A stretch of 64,000 bases of DNA from Micropterus salmoides. Its lineage: Eukaryota; Chordata; Actinopteri; Centrarchiformes; Centrarchidae. Of the stretch, positions 1-11,864 are shown piece by piece. The stretch is taken from positions 7,121,177-7,185,176 of the forward strand of contig NW_024041039.1 of assembly GCF_014851395.1 (NCBI RefSeq), given 5' to 3'. The notes under the pieces are model-generated. The model made no database searches, was not told where the DNA came from, and worked only from the letters and a program-made list of their open reading frames with translations. The position numbers were made by a program, and so were the translations under genes. Within the stretch, counting starts at the first letter, position 1. Each line of letters starts with the position of its first letter.

Positions 1-507
1 AGTAAAAAGAAAGCTGTTTGTCTTCCATTTTCTTTTTCTCACTTCCACCATCTCTTTCCCTCTCTCACCCCTTGCCATGACTTATTTCCGTTTGTTTGTT
101 TCTGTTCTTCACACTCTCTGTCTCCCCTCCGGTTTTGGTGCTTATAGCTGCATTAAAGTAAATAGGTAATTAATCTGTGCCTCAGGGGCTAACAGCAGCA
201 CATACTAGCCCTGCGGCTTGCCCACAGGCTAAGAGGCAAGACAGAAGCAAGGTGTGGGTTGTTACTAATCAAACACTTTGTAAACTCACCTGCATATCCA
301 CCCGTCTGTTCCGTCAAAATAACACAAAATGACATCTTCATTTACTCTTTCTTTAATACGAAACTTGGTTGGGACCCACTTAGTTGTTTCTTTGTGTGGA
401 AAAACCTGATGCTTTTGATGATCTAAACTTTTTTTCAGTGCTCATTTAGAGTAACTGAAAGCAGAAATTGAAGAAACACTTGTAGCAGTGGCAGCTTGCC
501 CAGTCAC
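1..507. other. Intron or flank downstream of the 81-base gfra4 exon
   Basis: This lies 3' of the last visible gfra4 exon in the direction of transcription (minus strand), so it should be the start of the next intron, opening with a GT donor on the minus strand at 507-506. A pyrimidine-rich run on the plus strand covers about 20-130. No further exon or repeat is recognised. Confidence 0.6.
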
Positions 508-588
508 CTGCAGCAATGGAGGCCAGACGAACGTAGTCAGAGCCTCTCTCCTCTGGTTCATACGGGTAGCTCTCCACCAGGCTGAGTC
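508..588 (-). CDS. gfra4: GDNF family receptor alpha (gfra4-like), 81-base D1-D2 linker exon
   Basis: Internal coding exon. On the minus strand a pyrimidine-rich acceptor ending in GGCAG precedes base 588, and a donor reading GCTGCAG/GTGACTG follows base 508. The exon is 81 bases, enters and leaves in phase 1, and joins the upstream exon in frame through a split glycine codon. It encodes a short linker containing SYPYEPEERGSDYVRLASIA. GFR-alpha proteins carry a related SPYEP segment followed by a DIFRLASI- or DYVRLASI-type stretch between cysteine-rich domains 1 and 2. In the family this linker leads into D2, the main ligand-binding domain, whose exon would lie left of the window. The long open frame overlapping this exon on the same strand is in a different frame and is a shadow. 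The DYVRLASI form fits GFRA4 best from memory; GFRA1 and GFRA2 read differently. Family assignment is firm, the paralogue less so. Confidence 0.87.
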
Positions 589-2062
589 CTGCCAGCACAG
601 AGGAGAGAGATTAGGGCCTGTTGTGATGACAATCAAAAAACATGTTATTTTCTTCTTTTTTAACTGCAGAATTTGTCCTAAAACAGTACCACACAGACTC
701 ACTATACTGTATATCATAAGTAAGTTGAGTTGTAGACAAAGTCTTGCATATGTACCCTGTCAAGTAGCAGACCAGAGATGGACACAGTACTAACCAGTGC
801 TCTACCAAAATGTGTGTCTACTAGTACACATGGTCTCTATAGTATAACAGATAACAAAATAAATAGATAAAAGGCTGGAATAATATCACATGCCTCCATG
901 TTTTTTAGTATGACATTTTGTTTGTGGAAATTTGAATAAACACAATATTATTTAGAAATGTACACCATATGAACACAATATACAGTAAAATAATAAAAGA
1001 CCTTCAACTAGATTTTCAAACATGGCCCCTCTACAAACACAGGGACACAAAATTACTTATTGATGCAGTACCTGTTTTTCTTTATGTCAGTGACTTTGGG
1101 GGATTTTGGTGCAGGTGCTCACTTATCCACTATCTTAAAGGAAGTTAAACTCTGAATTAAATTAACTACAATTACAAACATAGCAACAAAATTAGGTCAT
1201 ATGAGGCTGAAAATGTTGTAAAATAAGTCTGGCAATCAGCAATTTAATGTGAAGCTTCTCAAATCAGCATCAGGTTACTGAAAAACTGTAAAGTGAATCG
1301 TCTTAAGAATCCTTTCAAAGTATACCAAACATAAAAAAATGCATTTGTAACTCATAACCCTTGTTTCAAGAGCATTTAAAAGGCCATATTACAATGTGAA
1401 GCAGGTCATAACTACATGGAAACTAATTTTGTTGCCATCTAGATGATAATATTCGGTGGTTGACAAATTATTTTAAACAGCCTAAAAGTTAACATTACCC
1501 AGTGTAAAAGAGTGTTTGCTTCAGTTGTTTCACACATTTTTAATGATATGTTTATGTTATGTAGTCTATCCTGTGTATGTATTGTACCTCACTCTAGCCA
1601 GGAAACAATGATGGCTGATGTATGAAACTCAGGCAGCTGAGCTTTACTGTTTGTTTTTATGAGTCATTATCTCAATGTCATGTTATTTGCACTTCACTTG
1701 CAGTATATTCACACTGTTGCCAACTGACTTCAACTGTTGCACTCATTGTCAGTTTTAGTATATAAGTATATGCCTACATTTGAATATAAATGTACCACAA
1801 ATAATGGGGTTTAATGTAGGAAATAACAAAAGTGATAAAATAAAATGAGGGTGGGTAGAACGAAAGGAACCAGAGCCTCAGTTTGAACTATTTTTGACAA
1901 AATAATCACTCTTTGCATTTCCAGCCTGGAACTTACGGTTTACATCTAATTTGTGTGTAATGGGCAACACACACTTGATAATCTCAATAACATACTGTAC
2001 CTGCTCCCGCCCACCTCCAGGGACCAGAACCATCAGATTCTGTGTGTTACTGCCAGTCTTAC
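589..2062 (-). other. gfra4 intron, 1474 bases, phase 1
   Basis: This intron separates the two recognised gfra4 exons on the minus strand. It has a GT donor at 2062-2061 and an AG acceptor at 590-589, and it interrupts a glycine codon after its first base. The interior is AT-rich; I see no gene or recognisable transposon in it. Confidence 0.8.
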
Positions 2063-2344
2063 CGTGCAGCACAGACTGATGCAGACTCCAGTAGATACTC
2101 AGGCAGTTTTTCTCCTTCTTCATGCCTCGTTTACATTGGCAGCCGTGCAGAGGAGTGGACAGCAGCGCCGTCATGGCATTCTCACACTGGTTTCGTGCCC
2201 CAGGCCCCAGCTTCACGCTGCCGTCCCCAGCTACACATTGCCTGAGGGTGCGCAGTCGCGGGCTGCAGGTGTCGTCGCTGGAGCAGGTGTCTCCGGCACG
2301 TAGGCAGTCCCTCTCGCCCACAGAGAGAGCCATATGTGAGACTC
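2063..2344 (-). CDS. gfra4: GDNF family receptor alpha (gfra4-like), cysteine-rich domain 1 exon
   Basis: Internal coding exon of 282 bases, phase 1 at both ends. On the minus strand the acceptor reads TGTCTTGCAG/GAGTC before 2344 and the donor CTGCACG/GTAAGAC after 2063. It encodes about 94 residues with eight cysteines in the spacing of GFR-alpha domain 1, including RTLRQCVAG, the KLGP..NQC stretch and CQCKRGMKKEKNCLSIYWS, which is near-invariant in the family. GFR-alpha proteins are GPI-anchored cell-surface co-receptors that bind GDNF-family ligands and present them to the RET kinase; GFRA4 prefers persephin. The KLGP segment and the LRAGDTCSSD start resemble chicken and fish GFRA4 rather than GFRA1 or GFRA2 (from memory, not a search). 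Mammalian GFRA4 has lost D1, whereas this copy keeps it, as expected outside mammals. No start codon or signal peptide is present here, so an upstream exon must exist. The open frame continuing past 2063 is intronic read-through. Confidence 0.93.
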
Positions 2345-4039
2345 CTGCAAGACAAGACATACAGAGGTGTCAGGGAAGCTTTCAGAAGCGGTTTTGGATG
2401 CATAAATAATAACACTAGTTGAGTACTAATCCAATGCACTTAGCCCCAAATAAAACAAACAAAATCTTTCAGGCAACAAGTTAAAGAACAGGCAAAACTC
2501 AATGACACAAAAGAAAACTAATGAAAACATACGACAAACATATTTCATCATGATTACCCATATTAGATATGCAGAAACAGCTGGGCTATCTTCCTAAGCA
2601 TGTGCTAATTGTAATTTCTGCTTTATAGTTCTAAATTATAGTAGTAGTAGAGAAGCCAAGTGGTCACAAAATCATTCAAAAGACCTCTAATTTCTCTGAA
2701 GAAAGTGTGGAAGCAACAGATCATTGGTTAAAATTATTATTAAAAAACATTCATAAAAACCTTCAGAGGAATTGGGGGAAGGTAGCCCCACTGACACAGG
2801 CTAGTAATTGTTGAATAAATGGGAGTAAAATGGGTATATGGACATTATATAAGACTCAGAGCTGCCAAGTAATCCACCAGCAGGCGGATGTGTGAATATG
2901 AATTAATTTGTTTTAACTGTTATTGTGTACAATTATTGCTAATGTTGCAAATCTCTCGCCAGTAAAGATTCAAGTGGGATTTTTTTCCTTCCCAATAGAC
3001 AGTGATGCAGTGGATTGTAGGAGGTCAGTGATTAAAATGTATTAACATTAAGATGTTTCTTTTCATTCAGATGCACAGATTAATTACCTCATTGATCAAC
3101 AACTTTACAAATTACTATACATCTGTTCATTTTCAGCATTTGTCCCTCCTATACCAGTACCACATACTGAGCTCTTGGTTTAGCCCCATGTTGGTCCTAC
3201 TAAAGGAGCACAATGGTTTTATGTCTGTGTTTGATTATCATCGACCAAATCAGTTTTTGTAATTTTTATAAAGCAGTTCAAATTCAACATAAAGGTGTAC
3301 AACAGCAACTTAGAATTGCACTTCAATACAGTTTCATAAAGTAGTGGAACTTGTCAGTGACAAATTAAAAAAAGAATGAATGTGAGATTTTATGATCCAC
3401 TGAATCATTGCCAAAATAATCTAAATTTAATTGAATTTAATAATTGGATTACATTTCTACAACCTTTGTCAGTAGCAATCAAACTTGGTCAACGAAGCAT
3501 CTCACTACTGTATTTCAGCATTTAAAAAATTATATTCATTAAACCCCAGGGGGATGCTATGTTATTCATGAATTCATACAGTTGTCACATAGAATACATT
3601 TGACACCAATGACTGGATTTTGATGAAACTTGGGGGGTGATGCGTCTCCAATACATCCCAATATGTTCAAAATTACACAGAAATGTTTTAGCTCCAGTCA
3701 AAACATAGCGTCATATTTTTACACATTGGCCCAGAGAGGGACTGTGTCATTTGTGGGGGAACAGCCTGTTTACTGTTGTCTTGTTTCATGTGGCACTAAT
3801 AACATGCAAGCTGTATTCCCCTAAGGATAGTAAATGCTGTTTATTCCCAGCTGTCTAAAACCTCTTAGACTCACTCTTAAAAACGATGTAGTGTTTTTTT
3901 AATCAATCTATGTGTCTAGTTTGGGTTAAACACACATTCACATACTATTATAAGAGTAAACAACAGGCACAACATCACTAAGTGATTTTGCTACGTTTCA
4001 AACTAAAAATTAACAAGACGAAGAGTATACAACCATGCT
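2345..4039. other. gfra4 upstream intron, nothing recognised
   Basis: The minus-strand acceptor at 2346-2345 shows that this is intronic sequence. It is AT-rich. I found neither the missing first coding exon nor a repeat I can name. Confidence 0.5.
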
Positions 4040-4613
4040 AGCGGCTCTGTGAGGCACTACTGAGGCAGAGCACTGGTGTGAGCTAAATGCTAACATCAGC
4101 ATGTTAACATACTCACAATGCTAGCTAGCTGCAGATGTTTAGTAGGTATAATGTTGAGCATGTTCACCAACTTTTTTTAGCCTGTTAGCATGCTAACATT
4201 TGCCAATTAGCACAAGACACAAAGTAGCTGAAGCTAATTTCAATTTCATTAGTTTTAAATATTTGGTCATAAACCAAAGTATTGGACAAATGACAAATTC
4301 AGCCTGATGATGGCACTAGATAAAAGTCAGGGTATCACCAAAGTGATTACAATTTGTTGTCAATGTCTTTTCATGGTAACCCATCCAATGTTTGTTGAGG
4401 CCTTTGACTTAAAACCACAAACTGTTGGTGGCACAAAAAAGATCAGGGGATAATACAAGTCATTAGGATTCATTGTCTAGGCACCATTAATACCAAATTT
4501 CATGGCAGTCTATCCAAAAGCTTTAGAAATATTTCATTATGGACCAAAAGCAGTAGATCAATAAACTGACTGACTGACTGACAGACAGACATAGCCATGC
4601 CTAGGGCCATGCC
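4040..4613 (+). repeat. Modular interspersed repeat, family R1, copy 1
   Basis: This begins near CATGCTAGCGGCTCTGTGAG and runs through GCTAAC-rich text, the phrase GGTCATAAACCAAAGTATTG, then modules with ATCACCAAAGTGATTACAAT and CAAGTCATTAGGATTCATTG. It ends with a TGAC/AGAC simple repeat (about 4567-4590) and CCATGCCTAGGGCCATGCC. The same phrases in the same order recur at 11865-12556 and 54340-54575. I recognise it as a common percomorph repeat but cannot name the family. No coding capacity is visible. Confidence 0.7.
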
Positions 4614-4897
4614 TGTGGCGGCAGTGACTCAGGTTTTTGAGTGGGTTGTCTAGTAACCAGTGGGTCGTTGGTTTAATTTCTGGCTCCCCCAGTCCAGTCG
4701 AAGTGTCCTTGGGCAAGATACTGAACCCCAAATTGCTCCCAATGGCTGTGCCGTTGGTGTCTCTCTGGGCATTGGACAGCTTACTACTCCTGATGAGCAG
4801 TTGGCACCTTGCATGCATCGGTATATACATGTCAGTGTTGTAAAGTGCTTTGAATGGTGGGTAGAAAGCTCTGTATAAATACAAGTCAATTTACCAA
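4614..4897 (+). repeat. tRNA-derived SINE, copy 1
   Basis: A tRNA-like head (GGCGGCAGTGACTCAGG, with a decayed B box GGTTTAATTTC at 4670-4680) is followed by the body phrase CCTTGGGCAAGATACTGAAC. It ends with AAAGTGCTTTGAATGGTGGG and TATAAATACA. It aligns along its length with the copy at 21249-21540. It starts exactly where repeat R1 stops, so it probably inserted at the R1 end. The decayed B box suggests an old copy. Confidence 0.8.
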
Positions 4898-7800
4898 GTT
4901 GCTAGCTTGGCTAATGGTGGGTCAGCCAATACAAACTCATACTGTGCAGCAAACCTTTATTTGAAGCCACAAAATATGTCAGACTGAACTTTGATAAAAT
5001 GTGAATAAAATGATGCACAAGACATTTCCATTTAAGGGGTGGTGCAACGATAAAAATATGGAGTCTTGGGTATGAATATTTTACCCAGTGCAAATATCAT
5101 ATAGCTTTGATAAAGAGATGGAACAAGTTCACCAGAATATATAGGAAATACTGTCAGACAGGGTGTGATAAGATGATACTGAACTTTAAAGCAACTTATG
5201 GGAATAAGGGAGAAAACTACATTTTAAGGGGTAAATTGAACATCTATTATAAAAGTGTAGCTGTATTAAGGGCACCACTGCTCACTGCTCTCTTAGTATT
5301 TTATAAAGCATTTAAAACTATCTAATATGATAGTGATTAGTTTTAAGTGAGAAGAATTGGTTATCCACTACTTGACAGAAATCATGTCCAAAAGCATTTC
5401 TGTGCCACTGACTACTCAGTGAGACTTTCTGTGCAGCAAGCCGGTTCAGAAAATTACATCTTAATCAAATTTGATTCCATCACAGCTCATTCAAGTGATA
5501 AGGAGCGAAAGCAGTATCCCAATAAAGGCCAAAGCTCGCTAAATCTCTGCCGGCAGACTGACAGAACTGTCAGAATATGATGCCTTCGTTAAACTTAAAC
5601 TTTGACTCAGAGTAATTCTCCCTGGGTTATGGGACTAGAGATGATCAGATAAAACAGAAAAGGGAACAAAATATCTGAATAAAGTCTACATCCTTGGCTG
5701 AAGCTTGGTGTAGTTGTAGAGAAAAGGTTTAACTACCGTTTGCCCCGCAGCAGACTTCTTAAACTTTCCCAGGAGTCAGCTAATCTAGCAGAAAGCTGTA
5801 AATAAAAGTCTAGACAGACAGTGAGGCAAGAAGCTTGTTGCCATGGGTTTAGGATGTTTGTGGATGCTATTGAGAGAAAGCATCTGCCACTCAAACGAAA
5901 AGCTCATCTTCACTGAGGTCTTGACAGGTGGCACTTAGTGTGACCACAGAAAAAAATCCACCTCAACAAGTCATTTATTCCACTACAGAGCCTTAAAATC
6001 AGATTTATTTGTTGTAAAGCAAAGGGAGCGGGAAAAAAAACTGCAGGGTGAGATAATGTCATTCGTTTTCGATGCTAATCAGCTCCACTCTCAAGTTTTC
6101 TTGGATCAAGTGATGGTACCTTGACAAAAGCGGAGGAATCAGCCTTATGTCAAGATACTTAACTCGCTCTGAGAAAACTCTTAAAATGCAGATTTGCATT
6201 GGAAATACATTTATTTCACTCCTGTGGTAGTGCTTTTCGCTCAGTTAGAGAGAAACAATGTTTAAACATATTTAGATTGATTTGCACTTCTCTTATGCAA
6301 GTATGTGGAACTTCATGTGGGATCAGATAGGTGGGTGGTGTGTGTGGGTGTTTGGATATGGAAAGTGGAGCGCAGGAGAACCTTAAAAGCTAGGTTTGGC
6401 TTCCCTCGGCTTCATGGCAGAAGAAGCCCCTGGTGATCAGCAACAGTGCAAATTATATTATATTGCAACTAATCCAGAGTAGAGCGGTTTGATATTTGTC
6501 TGAGAAATTAAGCAGCACTCCAGATTGCAAGAGATAGCTGTTTGCCTGGAAAAAGAGCTGCAGCACACCCGCAGTTCAAAGAGAGAGAGAGTCAAAACCA
6601 ATTAGGAGAAATCAGTTGCCTTGTCATTCAAATTCGTTCCATCCTATATGCCTCCCTGTTATCCCACTGAGGTAAATAATCTGTTTGAGCGTCCTCTCTT
6701 CGCTTTTTGTCTCTTTTCCTTTTTGTTCCCATTTCTCTCTGATTTTCTCTCTGCTCACGTCATCCTTCCCACTTATCTCTCTGTTCTCCCCCTCCTTTTT
6801 CGCTTATTTTTTTTCTCTCATCTGTCACTTGCACACAAACACACCTGGTATGGTTCAAATAGCAGATTCTGAAATTAAAGGAAGATTTCCAAGAAAAGAG
6901 GACATATACATTACTTAGTAGACAACAATGAGTGAGATTAACAAGTATACCTTATGACAAACACAAAATAACTACCTTTCTTATCATCCTCTCTCTGTCA
7001 CGACTCGGTTCTCTACTCAAAGGAAACAGGTGTAGGGATGGTGAGAGAAGCTCCCCTCATCTCATCGGGTGGCTCGTCACGTCTCTCTGCCTCCCACCTA
7101 AACCCAAGGCTCTATTACAGCCACCGGGCATCAGTCACTGCCATCAGCCACTAGCTATCAGCCAACGAGAGAAAGCTTCCTTTAAGAGACAGAAAGCCCT
7201 GCACTCTTGTTACGTCACATAAAGGAAGCTCAGTAAGATTTAATTCTCAATAAGTGATGTTCGTCACTGTAAAGGGTTCATAAAATGAATGATGAAGATG
7301 AAACTAGGAAGAGAACAGAGATAGTGATGACAACGATCCAATTAATTATGTGTTTGAATACAATAAGCAATGACTCAGCTCTTTCTGCGAGTCAATATCC
7401 CAGCAACTACCACAGCAACAACTTTACTGCTCATTCATCTTTAAAGTTGCATTCCCTAAAGAAAGAATCAAAGTGCAGGACTTCATAAACGTAAACCTCT
7501 TGTGTTTTTAATTTCTATGAATTGCTGTAACTTTCTGTTAATTATTTGTAAAATCTTTTTACACAGACATGCACCGCTGAGTGTCTGAAGAAAGAGGGTA
7601 TGTTTTTAACTGATTTGCTCTTGTTTTTCCCAATTCACATTTTATTTTATTTTGTTTCAACTTGTTACAGAGCTTGAGATGAATTGTAAACTTCTGCTCA
7701 GTGAAGTGCTGAAACACTAGGCCAGGTACACCTAAAATCTTATGCAACTCAGGCATACATTCTACCTTTACAAAGATAATAATGTTCAGTTTGATTGACA

Positions 7801-9779
7801 CCGTCAGAGAGGAATTCATTTAAGTACACGTTTATAATTGCATTATACTGAGAGGTATTTCTAATGGTTTGCCCACCCCACCTACAAACATGAGGGGAGT
7901 TAAATATTAGAAACACATTTTGAATATAATGTGTTAAATTAACACCTCTCAGAAAGTTTGAACAAAAACTGGTCATTATAAGCTTCATAATGGTCAAATA
8001 TGTGGCAGAGCTGTTGTACTGGATTGCATCACATTGTATTGTAAATCTCAATAATTTGTTTATATTTCAAATAATCTATCAAGCAAAAATTGCTGATTCT
8101 ACTTTGAGAACTGCTTTTCTCAATTTCGTATTATTGTAAATTTAATATCTTTGGGTTTTGGACAGTTGTGATTGGTATATTTAATAGTTTATTGAGTAAC
8201 CACATTGACTGAATTGACAAAGATCTAAGTAACAAATGAAGTTGGTTTTCTCAATTTGAGCTGGTGAAGTGTGCATGTCGTTTTTTGTAACCGTTTATGT
8301 TCATGATTTTTTTTTTTCACTAGATCTCACACAGAACCATCTTTCGCTTCATCTGTTGCTGTATGGCTGAGTGACTTGCTATAGATTAGAGATAACAGGC
8401 TCTTGGATTTTTGAAGTACTACCAAGGGGCCATGCTTTTGTTACTGTATATTGTAGTTCCTTATTATCTAACTGTGTCTCCCCAAACACTTTTTAACCAA
8501 GATGACTCACTATGTCTGCTGGGGTTTCTTCTGCTATGTTGTCTCTGTTTTCACAGCTACTAATAATGCCCTCTCTTTTTCCCAGCAGTGTTGCCAAAAC
8601 AAAAAAAAGCAATAGTCTTCCCATAAATGCATACACACATACACACATGCCAATGTGAATGAATACACACAGTCACACAACAGTGCAAAAACTATTTAGA
8701 CACTTTACCATAAATTTAGTTTGCAGTAAGACTTATTCGGACAGTAATTGGTCCTCAAAATACGCTGTCATAGGGTCCTTTCACTGTGTATCATTGATTC
8801 AGCAAAACATGATGAAATTTAGAAGAGAACCAAGAGACCACTCTGGCTGTGATGCAGAATACTAATTTCCTTCCCAGATTCCTTAGTGACTAATCCATCC
8901 AGAAGAAAGTCAATATCATTCCGCAGCTGTTTCAGAATAACCACACAACTGCAATTTGGGCATTTTTCTTTGTCTTCTTAGAATTAAAAGTGTGTGGGCA
9001 TGTAGATGTTGAGGCCTGAGAGCTTGATGAAAAACATTTTTTTACAATTTTAAAAACCCATTTTGCCAATGAGAAAATAATATCACTGTTTTGAACTAGA
9101 GATCACACTTTTTACAGACACATTTATGTTGGGCAAGATAATAAATTGAATTTAGACTGAGCTCCTCCATGGTGTGAATGATATGCTGGAGAATGAAATG
9201 ATTACTACACTGAAGCTAGATTACTAGATCAGTATTTGAAAAGAAATAAAAGACAAAGGCTCAAGACATCAATCAGTAGCTCTAAAAAGTCTAAATTGGA
9301 TATTACGAAAGACAGTTTTTATGTGACTTTAAATTAGAGGTACTGAATAAGGTTATAATTATATTTAACAAAAGTAGAATAGCATTTGCCTTTTGCTGGA
9401 ATTATGAGTATTTTGAGGAAGAACGTAACCAAATACATGTATTTGAGTGACTAAGATACTGTATTGCATTTCTATTTTTGGAAACTATCTATTTTTCCAT
9501 TTCATTCTACATTGTAGAGTGAAATACTGTAATTTTTATTTATTCCATTGAAAGTGTGAACATTTCTTGTTTCCGTTGATAAGGAGCACCGTGTGATATA
9601 ATCAGAAGCTCCAGGAGATGCGAGCAAGTGGATGATGAGCTGAGATTATTTTGTCTAATTTTTTACTCCACCACATTTCATTTATGTCATGTCTTTAGTT
9701 AATAATTATAGAATTTTAGAATAATTATAGATATTGTATGGAAAGTGTCCAAAATGTAAGATATGTCCGTTAATTGCAC
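4898..9779. other. Non-coding, no gene recognised
   Basis: About 4.9 kb without a supported gene. A strongly pyrimidine-rich tract on the plus strand covers about 6690-6830 and a CA-rich patch lies at 8628-8680. The remaining text is AT-rich and looks single-copy. Short open frames here have no recognisable motifs. Confidence 0.5.
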
Positions 9780-11190
9780 ACTTGAGGCATACTGCCTAGA
9801 CTCTGCAGGTTGGTCAAGTGGGTGGTAGCATCTTCTGGGTTATCAAGTGGGCGCCCTCTTTCCTCGATGTTTCGTTGATAGGCCCACAACACCTCCGGAG
9901 GGTTCAGCAGTTATTCCTGGCGTCCCGTGCTCATCCCCTAGATACCATCTCCTCACTTGAGAGCCCAAGTTGAGTCTTTTCTCTTCATCCAAAGCCACTG
10001 TATGCCATTTTCAGCCGCTCTGGAGAGGTCTTTGACTGCTTGCTAGCTTGCTTCCCTCATTTTCCCTTCAATATTGACGTAGCTACAAACCCTCTACAGC
10101 CTACTTCATCAGGTTGGACTTTTGCTTTCCAGCCGCGTTGTTGTGCATCGGTTGCAAGCTCGGCATACCTCAGCTTCTTACACTCGTATGCCTCCTCCAC
10201 TGCATCCTCCCAGGGCACTGTAAGCTCAATGATGTAAATAAGCCGGAGTGAGGCCGACCATAGCACAATGTCTGGTCTAAGGTTGGCTGACACAATCTCA
10301 GATGGGAAGTAGAGCCTCTGGCCCAAGTCTGTCACCATTCTCCAATCGTGTTCCACCTAGCTGCCCCGTGTCTGGTCTTGCTGTGGCAAGTCTGGCCTGA
10401 CCTTCCCCTTCCCGGATGAATGCTGCTGTCAGCCAACCTAATGAGGGGAGAGGAAAGGCGTTGATTCTTGTCCGCTGACTTTCTAGCACTGCTGGAAGAC
10501 TGTAGCACTGGGTTGTGCCTTGAGTGAGGCTAGTTTTGCAGCCCACCAAGATTGTTGCTGGACAGGGGCAGAGAGAGCATGTGGAGTCTTCTCCATTCCA
10601 CTGGCTGAGATTACACTGGCTGAGATTCTTGGGAGATGTCAAGACATCATAGGTAGCCTTGATGGTGAAACTGGCTCTGAATGTCTCCATCTCCTAAAGC
10701 TCATTCCAGGAGATCTTCCTCTTCTCCGCTCCCTCCCATCTCATCCATTGCCCTTGTTTTGCCTGCACAACAGCCTTTGTGCACCTTGCTGCCTCCTCCT
10801 GCTGTCATATCTCCTGCACAATGAGTCCCCGTCTCTGAGACAGTGTAGCCTAGTTCCAGGCTGATGTGCTGACCCTTAGGCCGAGACCACTCCTCCCTTG
10901 CTGCACCTGTTCCAAAATGTCCCTGTGCTTGAGTGCTGCCTTTGCCTGCTCGGTTGCTTCTGATGGACAGCATCATTTCCAGCCTTACTTTGGCACACTT
11001 GTACTCCTCTGAGAGACTGGAAACGGGCAGCTCTAAGACTCCTTTGCCATAGAGCCCTATGCCACTGAGGCACCTAGGAAGACCAAACCACTTCCTTATA
11101 AATGAGCTGATCAGCCTCTCCAGCTTTTCCACCTTCAAGACTGGAGCTTCACATAGGGTTAGTGGCCACATAGTGGCGGTGGAAGGAGAA
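9780..11190 (-). pseudogene. LINE retrotransposon 3' part: RT C-terminal region, zinc knuckle and restriction-like endonuclease, broken
   Basis: 5'-truncated, frameshifted copy of a non-LTR retrotransposon read on the minus strand. From 11190 downward, the post-RT region shows FIRKWFGLPRCLSGIGLYGK and SEEYKCAKVRLEM (in one frame down to about 10701). A second frame (about 10690-10380) carries SFTIKATYDVLTSPKNLSQ, a CSLCPCPATI..GCKTSLTQG zinc-knuckle region and RPDTGQLGG. A third frame (10356-10057) carries RPDIVLWSASLRLIYIIELT then PWEDAVEEAYECKKLRYAEL, the PD-(D/E)xK endonuclease signature of early-branching LINEs with a site-specific type nuclease (R2/R4/NeSL-like group). Translation resumes to an end in IQWLWMKRKDSTWALK with a stop at 9955-9953, then 3' UTR-like text to about 9780. 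The fingers and palm with the catalytic YxDD are missing. The knuckle histidine is absent, apparently lost in a small deletion. Fragment identity is firm; the clade is not. Confidence 0.82.
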
Positions 11191-11864
11191 AATTGTAGAT
11201 GAACATTTTCCGTAGAAAATAACAGCCTTTTTTCTTTTAGACTAAATCTATACAACCTTCCTGTTCTTTGCTTCTTGGGATCGGTTTTGCCTTCCTACTT
11301 TTTTTGTTTCCTTCTTTCTTCATCTGATCCGTGAGTGTGATAAACCCAAAACAGGAAATACGAGCCAGTGGAACTGCACTGTACTCTGATTACTTTACTT
11401 TCGATACATTACTTACTGTACTGTCAAATTGTTTAACTTACAGCACTAATCTTCAGGATCATTTACTTGTGATGGAAAATATCTCTAAAGTGCTACTTTT
11501 ATGTTACTTATAATAATAAAGATATTTGAACACTTTTTTTTTTTTACCATTTTCCTTCATGTTTAGGAATTTAAAATTATCACTGGGGCTCTTGTTAAAG
11601 TTGAGTCAAAACACAAGCGTACATATAAACACAAAATACCTAAGAACACACACAGGACGACAAGGTGACTGGAGCTGCAACTTTAGATGAAAACATTGAA
11701 ACGTTTAGTACAAAGTTGAAACGGTTCCTGAGCCTAGAAGAACTGTCTGATACTATGGAGGCTATTTGAAGTGTTTCTCTGTGATGTTTTTGTGTGATGT
11801 ATTGTATGTTGTTCTGTCACTGGTCAGAAAACTATTTTCAATACAAATGGACAATAGACTGAGT
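11191..11864. other. Non-coding, nothing recognised
   Basis: Pyrimidine-rich text at the LINE truncation point (about 11225-11330), then AT-rich sequence with an A/T homopolymer near 11535-11545. No gene or named repeat. Confidence 0.45.
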
